Assembly: GCA_025526995.1 (NCBI GenBank) | Contig: JAHLKG010000004.1 | Coordinates: 1,364,001 to 1,428,000, forward strand | DNA: 64,000 nt | Direction of reading: 5' to 3' | DNA from: Powellomyces hirtus | Taxonomy: Eukaryota > Chytridiomycota > Chytridiomycetes > Spizellomycetales > Powellomycetaceae | Translations under genes and position numbers: made by a program | Shown here: positions 56,211 through 64,000 of the stretch, one piece after another | Layout: each line of letters starts with the position of its first letter | Numbering within the stretch: position 1 is the stretch's first letter | The notes under the pieces: generated by a model | Told to the model about the DNA's origin: nothing | The model's input: only the letters and a program-made list of their open reading frames with translations | The model's database searches: none

Positions 56211-56221
56211 GAGATCCAAAG

Positions 56222-57274
56222 CTGTCCAGTAGATGGGACTGAAGGGCAAAAGGCATGCATTAGAATCTTTGTCACTCATGACGAACCCCCGCAGCAAAAG
56301 CTTACGAGTTCCGCTCGCAGCGCCGAGCTGCCCTGATTGCTTCTACTGCCTTTTTGAATCCTCTGGCTGCAACCGGTGTCGGAGCATCGCGGCAGGCTGG
56401 AATTCGGCAGACTCAATCTCGGCGTGTTCGATGTCGGCCGATGAGTTTTCCTTATCTTCAACAATAAGTTCAACCAAGTATTGAGATTATGGCTCAATGA
56501 TTCAAGACTCACCGATTGCTGCTTCACATTGTTTACGTTTCAAGCTGTATTGCGCAACATGCCCTTCCATCAAATAGTCGATCAGTACCGTTTGGCCCGA
56601 CAGCATGGCTCCTTGTTCGATCCAATGCGCATTGAAAATCTTCCCATTGACAGTAAAAGGATTAAGTGCTATGTATAAGAATCGAAACCCATGCGGCATT
56701 TTCATACCTCTTGGAAAAACGCATTGACCGCGAGTTTTTGTTTTTTGACTTCCTTAAAGGATATTGGTAGAGAATAGTTTTAGTAAATGTTGCTAGATTT
56801 CAGGTGCAGTAGTGAGCGCGTTGTGTTCACTAGCGAAAGAGCTGCGCTGCAGCTACAATCCCATGTGCTAACAAGGTGTCAGGCGTGTATTGTGCGCCTT
56901 AGAAGTGGCGAAAGAGCTGCTGCTTCAATCATAGCCCCTATGAACGCCTAAGGCTAAACATCAGGGTGGAACACAACCAGACTCGGGGCAAAGGGAATCC
57001 CTCATTGTTGATCGGCTCGGGTAAAGATGTTCAATGACCGTCGCCGCCCTTACTGTCCAACACGTTGTTTTTCACGTCAACTTACATGCCAAAATTGATC
57101 AGCCGCCTCATGCTGCTGGAAGGCAATTGACATTCTTGCAATCCATCTTCCTTTAAGCCCTATCCACTTGGAGATAGGGTATTTCTTCAGGTCTTGTTCA
57201 ATGTCCCACATGAGCAAGGTAAGCATTGGCATGATACGGCCATCGTTTTGTGGGTCATTCAGGTATGTGTGCAT
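56222..57274 (-). pseudogene. Unrecognised gene fragment next to the array
   Basis: Three coding-looking minus-strand pieces. 57274-57089: MHTYLNDPQNDGRIMPMLTL, LMWDIEQDLKKYPISKWIGL, MSIAFQQHEAADQFWH, ending at a gtaagt donor. About 56671-56518: ALNPFTVNGKIFNAHWIEQG, AMLSGQTVLIDYLMEGHVAQ, YSLKRKQCEAAI. Then after a 38-nt intron VELIVEDKENSSADIEHAEI, ESAEFQPAAMLRHRLQPEDS, stop at about 56350. The stretch 56720-57040 between the first two gives no coherent exon. The pieces lie on the same strand directly upstream of array copy 4, so they may be the lost 5' part of the array gene's parent or a different gene. Function unknown. Confidence 0.35.
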
Positions 57275-57318
57275 TCGCTCTGATCAAAAAGACGTTCATG
57301 CACCTGCACTTGAAGAAC

Positions 57319-57335
57319 GGGGGGGGGGGGGGGGG
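57319..57335. repeat. Poly-G tract, 17 bases
   Basis: Seventeen consecutive G residues. Other homopolymers lie nearby: C10 at about 57670 and C13 at about 58547. Length in the assembly may be unreliable. Confidence 0.9.
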
Positions 57336-57660
57336 CGATCCACAGATAACAGTATAGCTACCTTTCCAACACGCATCCACATTCGATTTGACGCGTGTCT
57401 CACTTGACATGTCTGTTTTCGTACACCGGTAGGAGTTTATACTATGCATACTGTTATGCTGGAACTTCTTGCCCATTCCCGTATACGTATTCAGCATTCG
57501 AAGCCGAGGGGGAATAGACGATCGCGACTCGAGCGCGATGAGGATTGACGGACGGGATTGGAAACCGTGAAAGTGAGGTCCGGATGAGCCTCTTTCTGAC
57601 ATAGATCCGAGTATATCCGGATGGATCCGGATCGCAACCAAATACAGTGCCCTCCAATAA

Positions 57661-59082
57661 AGACGCGGACCCCCCCCCCTGTAGACATATTCCCAGTCAC
57701 ATGACTGAGAAACGCGATATCCGCATTATCGATATCCTGGTGGCCAAATTCGTTTAGACATCTGGCATTTATTTTCACCATTGTCAATTGACCAATTTCA
57801 CACAAACTACAACTTGAGATCACTAGAAAAGTCCTCCCCGTCTGAGTCGGTTCATGCGCCACAGTGTTCACACCCTTACCATCTTGCCGTTTCACCATTG
57901 CGCAGTCTCAGATTCAGTGAGGGCTTGGTGCATGACTGACTTGATGATTTTTCTCCCTTATGTCATTGGGAATGCGGTGGTTGCGGCGGTGCATTGTTGC
58001 ATGTTGGTGAAAATGAGTTTCTCGGGATAGTGCTATGAACTGCTGCTTGTCGAAAGCGAAACCGCTTTTGCGTGAAGTCAAAGTGCCAAAATGTTGATGT
58101 CATTATGCCGTTGTTTGATTTTATCGATATTTGTGCGAGCGTCGGGGCAAGGGAACGAGCACCACCCCCACTTACCACTCTTGTCCGCCGCAAGAAACAC
58201 CCCCAAGTCCCAAAACCGGCGTGTGATCAGCCATAATACACACCGCCCCGCTTACAGGACCCTACCCGTAGTCTGCTCAGGACAGGCTGTAGTGCACTGT
58301 AACAGTACTGGACCTGCACTGCACCGTACAATGTATATAACCCACACATCCGCAAAAACACATCACACCCCTCCAAAATGTACAAACAGCATACTGCCCC
58401 CCAAATGCCCCAAAGTGTCTCTAGGTGGCAGGGAGCCCTGCAGCCGTTCGCTTTTCGCCCCACCCACAACAAGGGGGCATGACGCTTTTTTTTATGTTTG
58501 ACGAAAGCGGGGTGGACAGACAGGACGGGAGAGAGGGAGTGATACACCCCCCCCCCCCCGCTTGGCTGTGGTCCGTGGCCCCCGTGTCGTTGGTGACGGG
58601 GTAGGTTGTGGAATGCAAATGCAACCGCACACCCCCGCCGGAAATGGAGGAAAGTTGCCATGGGGCGGCGCGCGGGTTTTTATGGGTTTTTACCTGGGCG
58701 GCGAGTCACGTGTAACAATAGTTGCGGGCTATGTGAGTTTGTCAGAAAGGGGAGAGTAGTAGAATGGAGATTTCCATCAAAATCATCAGAAAACCCAACA
58801 AAGACGGGGTAATGGGATCGTTGGTAGCGACACCCAAAAGAAAGGGGGGTTTTTTTTGTGGTTAAAAATTTTATTTACACAAAGAGAGAAGGGAAAACAA
58901 AGAGTATTGCTGGGTGGGGCACTGCCCGAGGGGTGGCCTCAAATGCGTCGCAAAAAAAAACACACGAAAACAAAAGACATATCCAGGGCGTCATATTCCA
59001 AAACCATATCCTAGCCGAGCACCAAAAAATCACCGCATTTTCTTTTCTGGTTGGTTGCTCACTCACACACATGCACACACTC
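57661..59082. other. 1.4-kb stretch without a convincing gene
   Basis: Short overlapping frames only. It contains two long C tracts, a TATA-like tgtatataac at about 58330 and runs of T and A near the 3' end of the long repetitive gene (58840-58960), which probably serve as its 3' UTR and poly(A) region. Confidence 0.4.
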
Positions 59083-62000
59083 TCAATGCGTCGGCGACGA
59101 GGTGCGGGACGAATAGTCGGCACTCTTCCTGCGTTCCTTGACGGCCTGCAGCTCAGCCGCACCGGCAGCTTGCCGGGCCGATCCCTCGACTTTGAGGTGT
59201 TCCGAATGCACCACTTTGCCAATCGTGTGCTCGAGTTTGCCAATCGCTTTTTCCTTGAGCGCGTGGAGTCGGTGCGGGGTGCGTTCGCCGCCGCTGCCCG
59301 ACGAGCGGCGGGACGCGGAGGAGCCCGAGTCGGTGGGCGACGGGGTGGATTGCCGCCGCTCCGTCAAGGGCGTGGTTGGGGTCGTGGGTACGATTTGGGC
59401 GTTGGGGTCATCCAAGGGGTTGGGACGGATGGTTTCGAGGCCGATTTGGTCAACCGCGGTCGAGTCGTCGCGGGACGGGGTCGGCGGGCGGTGGTCGGAT
59501 GTGGGGGAGAGGGAGAGGTGGGTGTGGCTGGTTTTGGGGCTTAGGGTGGCGCGCTGGTCCGCGAGACTCGTGGTGTGGATGCGCGGAACCGTGGAGGAGC
59601 TGGGTGGGAGGTCCCCCTCCATGGGCGTTGAGGGCGGGCTGCGGTTGCCGTCGCCAATGTCGCCGAGGGTGGCGTCGTCAGCCACGTCGGGTTCGGGTTC
59701 CTTGACGTCGGCCGCAAAGGTCGGTACCGAGAGGGGTTCCTGGCCGGCGCTGAGCGAGTCATGGCCGAGCAGGCTGTTGTTATGGGCACCCCAGTCTTGA
59801 AAGGTGGCGGGCTGGACGTGTTCGGTCTGGTCCTGCTTGAACACCCTGTTGCGCGCGTCAGACGGTGCCGCATTGAGAGTCGAGGGTGTAACGCCCACGG
59901 CGGCCTTGGCGGAACGAGAGCTGCTGGGGTCGTCATGCTCAGCAGCCGAGCGCGCGACATCGATGGCAGGGTTGTGCTCACCGTCGCGCAAGAGGCCGGC
60001 GCGGAGGGCAAATGCAATCTGGGTCGGGGATCCCGCGGTGCGGAGGCCGTCGTTGGACGCCATGCGGTCGAGCCGTTCCTCTTCCTCTGCCGACCTGACC
60101 AACTCGCGTTCCGCAACGTGGAGAGCGGCGGGTGCATCCGCGTCCGCATTGTGGATCGCATCGCGCACCGCACCCGCAGCCGCCGTGCTGGCCAAATGGT
60201 CACCTTCCTCCCGAATGCGTCGTTCCCGCTCCTGTTCCTCTACATTGCGAACTTCAGCGAGCTTGTACCCACCATGGACCGGGTTAAGCTCAACTCCCTC
60301 CTCAAACGCTTCCTGGACGAGACGGGCCTCCGAGTGTGCATGGGGTTGGTGTTTCCAGCCGTCCTCCATCCGTTCATCGCGCTCCGTGTCTTCAGCCGTG
60401 CGGATGAGAGCAATCTTGGCAACATCAGCGGCCGGGGATGTCGTGTTGGCACCACCGAGTCCCGCTTGGAAGAGGCTCGCGACCTTTTCTGCCGTCTGTT
60501 GGTCGTGCATCTGCGAGGATTCCGAGGTGCGTTCGTCGCGCGCAGTTTCCTCGGCGCTGCGAGTCAGTTCGCGCTGCGCAATGTGGACTGCCGGGTTGCC
60601 TTGCTCCGAGATGCCGGCCTGCACGGCGGCAGCAACACTGTGTGCGCCGTCTTCATTGGGTTCGCTCACACGCGATTCACGTTCCGCTTCAATGTCGCCC
60701 TCAAGCTTCAATGCCTGGGCGTGACTGGCAACCGACTTGAGATGGTCGCCGTCACCGCTTACAGAGGAGAGGCCGTCGGCAAAAGCATGGGCCTGCTGGG
60801 AAGCCAGGGATCGCTGACGAGCCTGAGCTTCGACACGGTCCTGACGCTCCACCTCTTCCGCTTCACGAGCCCATTCACGACGAGGAACAGCCAGCGCGGG
60901 AATCTCGCTCGATTCGCCCAGATGAGCACGAATGCCCTCGGTGAAGGCTGTGGCCTCCTCACGCGCGTGGTCAGCAAACTGGCGCGCGGTGGCACCGGGC
61001 TGCTCGCGACGCGTGCGTTCCATTTCTTCCGCATATACAATGTCTTCGAGTGGGGTCGCTTCCTGCTCTTCCTTCAGCTCGGTCGAGTCAGCAACGCCCT
61101 GGCGCCATTCGACGGGAACGGTGGCACCGGTTTCGGGGACGACGGTAGCTGGAGTTTCTTTGGCAGCAGTGGTTCCGCCAGGGAGGACCGATTTGATGGT
61201 AGTGGGCAGCGAAGCAAGAGAAGAGGCCGCGTTGGAAGCAGTGTTGGTAGCGGCAGAAGGAATCGCCTTGACCGTGTTGACGGTGCCAGTGGCAGCGTTG
61301 CTGACACCCTGTCCAACTGCGGACGCCGTATTGACAACGGCAGAAGGAATCGCCTTGACCGTGTTAACGGTACCAGTGGCAGCGTTGCTGACACCCTGTC
61401 CAACCGCGGACGCCGTGTTGACAACGCCATGGCCGATTGCGACGGGGACGGCGACCACCGTGCGTGCAGCAGTGGACGCCGCTGACCCGACAGCAGACCC
61501 AACAGCAGTGGCCGCATGGGCGACTCCCGTGGCAGCAGCCTTGGGAACAGCCACCGCATTGTTCAACACGTTACTCGCAGTGTTGGTCACGGTCTCTTTG
61601 ATCTTCCAGCCCTCCTTGGGAACAACCGCGTCGGCTTTGGCAGAATCGACACTGGCAACCTCGCGGGTGGCATCGGTGTCAGCGGGTGCGGCGGACCGCG
61701 TGGTAAATCCGGTGACGGTGTTCTTGGTCGCGGTAACAGCGTTGGAAGCAGTGTTACCAATGGAACGAGTGGCTCCGGTGACAGAGTTCGCAGTTGCAGA
61801 GGCAGCGTTCGAGGCCGTGTTCACGACGGCACGGGTAGCTCCACCAACAGTGTTAGCCGTCGCAGTAGCAGCGCTCGAAGCAGTGTTCGCGACAGCACGG
61901 GTAGCCCCACCAACAGTGTTAGCCGTCGCAGAAGCAGCGTTGGAGGCCGTGTTCACGACCGCACGGGTAGCCCCACCAACAGTGTTAGCCGTCGCAGTAG

Positions 62001-63893
62001 CAGCGCTCGAAGCAGTGTTTGCGACGGCGCGACCAGCGTTGGATGCAGCCTGGACGACGGGAGCCGATACCTCAGCCACGCGATTCGAAGCCACGGTCGC
62101 CGAGCGGACCGAGGCGTCTTTGGCCACGACCGCGCCGTCAACCGCCCTGTGGGCGACATTCTCCGCAACGTGTTTCGCAGCGGTGAGCGCATCTGCAGTA
62201 GAGTGGTAGGCGACTTCACCTACATGGGCGGCCTTGTGGGCCGTGCTGACCGCACCCTCGGACGTGTGGTGGTACACGTAGACTGCCGCGTCCTCGACCT
62301 TGTGGAGGGCGTCGGTAGCGAGCACTTTGGCGGTGGTGCCGTACTCGACAGCAATGTCACGAGCGTGTTCGAGAATTTCGGTGGTGCGTTCCTCGGACTG
62401 GTGGTAGGAAGTAATGGTGCTCTCACGGGTGGCGGCGATAGCGGGAGACACGACTTCCGAGGTCGTGCTGACTGCGCGCGACGAGGTGTCGGCAGCGACT
62501 CCGTAAACGGCTCGGGAGGTTTCCGCCGTTTTGGCAGCGGCAGTCGAGACAGCGGCGACAGTGGCATGCGCAGCGTCTTCGGCAACAATCTGGGCCGTGT
62601 AGACAATCTCGCGGGCCTTGTCGGCGGCCGCAGAGTTGACGATCGTGTCAACAGTCTGGCCAACCGTCTCCTTGGTGGTACGCGCGGTTTCCTGAACCGT
62701 TGCGACGGCCTTTTGCGCAGTTTCCTTGGCGACAACAGGGAGGTTGGCCGTCCGAGCGGCGGCTTGCTCGTAGGAAGTGCTGTACGACTCACCGGCAGCC
62801 TCTCGGGAGACTGCGGCCGACGAGGCCAGTTCACGGGCCTTTTCAGCAGCGACCGAGTGCTGAGCAGTGTCCACTGTGCGCGCAATGGTTTCCTGCACCT
62901 TTGCGGTGGTCTCCTGGACCGTTGCGACGGCCTTTTGCGCGGTTTCCTTGGCGACAACGGGGAGGTTGGCGGTACGCGCAGCAGCTTGCTCGTAGGATGA
63001 GCCGTAAGAGTTGGCAGCGGCTTCCTTTGTGACCTGGATGGTCTCGGGTGCCACGGCTGAAACGTGACTGACAGTGTCGCGAGCGGATTCGTAGGCGCCA
63101 ATGGCGGTTTCTTTGGTGGCGTGAATCTTTTCCGGAGCCGCTGCGGCCACCTTGGTGACCGTGTCGCGAGCAGTCTCGACCACAGCGGTGACGGGCGACT
63201 GTGCAGCGCCGGGAACAATCACGGGATACTGCGGCGTCTCGACCACCTGCGTGGGTTGAGCTTTGGCGACGGCAACGACGGGGGTTTCTTGCACAACGTC
63301 AGCGAGCATTTCGGGCTGACCTGTCACGGGAGACACGCCAATGACGGCAGTTTCCCGAATGATGTCACCAACGAGTTCGGGCTGGTCCATCGCGGTGGCG
63401 GGGACGGCCAGGACTGTGTCTTGGCAAGGCAATTCATCTGTGGGTTCTGTGATCGAGGTTTGCACGGATGGCACAGGAAGCGTCGACTCGGCAAAGACTT
63501 GACGCGTCACGTCCTCGAGCTTGGTTGGTGTCGAGTCGTCGAGAGAGTAGACACCATGGGCAGCCGCCTCGTCCGATGATTGACCAGGCACGGCCAATTT
63601 GGCGGTGGTGGTCTGGTACAAGTTGCCGAGTGATTCCTTGGCCTTGTTGGCCACGGCAGCGGCCGATCCGACGATGGAACCAGCAATGTTGCTTGGAAGT
63701 ACGCCAGTGGAGGCGGTGGTGGCGGTGGTGGTGCTTGATTGCTTGTCAGCAGCGGGGATGTCGAGCGATTCGATGTTGCGCGATACACGACGGGAGACGT
63801 TGCGGAAGAAGCTTGTTGCCGCAGAGGCAGCGTTGCTGACAAACTCGGTGATGGTGGGCTCTTCATCCGAGGAGTAGCCTTCATAGGTTGACT
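59083..63893 (-). CDS. Giant Ala/Thr/Val-rich repeat protein, LEA/apolipoprotein-like, CsbD-like end; 5' end outside window
   Basis: About 1600 codons open in one exon. No Met near the front; a 3' splice site at about 63894 (ttgatag) implies upstream exons beyond the edge. The first third is rich in 11-residue-period helices (VAKETAQKAVATVQET, TAQIVAEDAAHATVAAVSTA). The centre has four 22-residue units (NTASNAASATANTVGGATRA; 66-bp repeats, 61770-62040) and two 29-residue units (AATGTVNTVKAIPSA; 87-bp repeats, near 61250-61420). Next come about seven degenerate 50-residue units with RELTRSAEETARDER-like ends. A Pro/Ser-rich region (SPPSTPMEGDLPPSSSTVP) precedes a CsbD-like C-terminus (KEKAIGKLEHTIGKVVHSEH). 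LEA-4, perilipins and apolipoproteins share 11-mer amphipathic helices that coat lipid or protect dried cells. The role here is inferred only. Confidence 0.7.
61770..62040 (-). repeat. 66-bp coding tandem repeat, about four copies
   Basis: ccaccaacagtgttagcc recurs at 61841, 61907 and 61973, exactly 66 bp apart. Each unit encodes 22 residues, two turns of an 11-residue helical period. Confidence 0.9.
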
Positions 63894-64000
63894 CTATCAA
63901 GAATTGCAAAAGGGGGCAACAGGGAATGAACGCGTGTTAGAGAAACGCGACACGACACCATGAAAGATGCGCAGATCGAACGTCCATACCATGGTCGTCG

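Larger units (their letters stand above)
48681..56221. repeat. Tandem array of about 1.79-kb gene-containing units
   Basis: A shared marker (accgctacaacaacac) recurs at 49682, 51495, 53286 and 55071: unit lengths 1813, 1791 and 1785 bp. The left unit is truncated (from about 48681) and the right one ends in divergence at 56221. The 22-bp length difference is a local duplication of cctttggtgcctgagtccaa at 50460-50505, also present in the last unit (about 55855-55900) but not in the middle two. The 6-bp difference lies near 54846. The middle units are almost identical, so amplification is recent. Confidence 0.92.

Noticed and set aside
48681..56221. CRISPR or rDNA-like array
   Set aside because: Units are 1.8 kb with coding exons and introns. 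No short spaced repeats and no rRNA sequence.
40820..56221. Repeat-induced point mutation of the array and R0
   Set aside because: Some C-to-T differences between R0 and the array fit, but they do not keep to a CpA context and the middle units stay almost identical with open frames. A genome-wide RIP index would be needed.
59138..63839. Long plus-strand open frames opposite the repetitive protein (for example 59761-61485, 60932-62209, 61516-63000)
   Set aside because: They mirror the biased codons of the minus-strand gene and read as low-complexity antisense. No domains or splice logic.

Overview
The window looks like nuclear DNA of a zoosporic (flagellated) fungus, most likely a chytrid. 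Genes on both strands carry many short GT-AG introns (about 40-110 nt). Fungal housekeeping genes (fumarase, glucosidase II beta, YTM1, a fungal-type MFS permease) sit beside two axonemal genes, DNAI2 and DNAJB13/RSP16, which non-flagellated fungi have lost. No rRNA, tRNA or CRISPR array was recognised. Exon limits were inferred by hand from splice signals and reading frame, and all family names come from recognition, not from searches.

Region 1 (1-36 kb) is ordinary gene-dense DNA. In order: DNAI2 (3' end off the left edge), a coiled-coil protein, an ACS-type MFS transporter, a GH8 glycosidase, DNAJB13, a cyclic phosphodiesterase, an NTF2-like protein, fumarase, an F-box protein, glucosidase II beta, an FG-repeat protein with about 28 copies of a 13-residue unit, a PAAT-like protein, an unknown, an F-box/WD40 protein, YTM1, a two-TM HAMP-like sensor with no visible catalytic domain, a family-X DNA polymerase, a sphingomyelinase-type phosphodiesterase and a cupin.

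Region 2 (36-57.6 kb) begins with a normal BLI-3-like gene and then becomes decayed and repeat-rich. It holds a broken gene carrying a 311-bp near-perfect foldback whose removal restores the reading frame, a GFAT pseudogene, and a nest of mobile elements. In the nest, a diverged copy of an unknown gene family (R0) is split by a short TATTGGA-ended element. That element is itself split by a complete PIF/Harbinger transposon with 37-bp perfect TIRs and three ORFs. R0 is also cut by a Ty1/copia LTR element, which carries a second TATTGGA element. Next comes a tandem array of about 1.79-kb units, each holding the same unrecognised intron-containing gene. A fragmentary gene follows.

Region 3 (57.6-64 kb) has about 1.4 kb without a convincing gene. 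It is followed by one very long Ala/Thr/Val-rich repetitive protein (LEA/apolipoprotein-like 11-mer periodicity, CsbD-like C-terminus) whose 5' end lies beyond the right edge.
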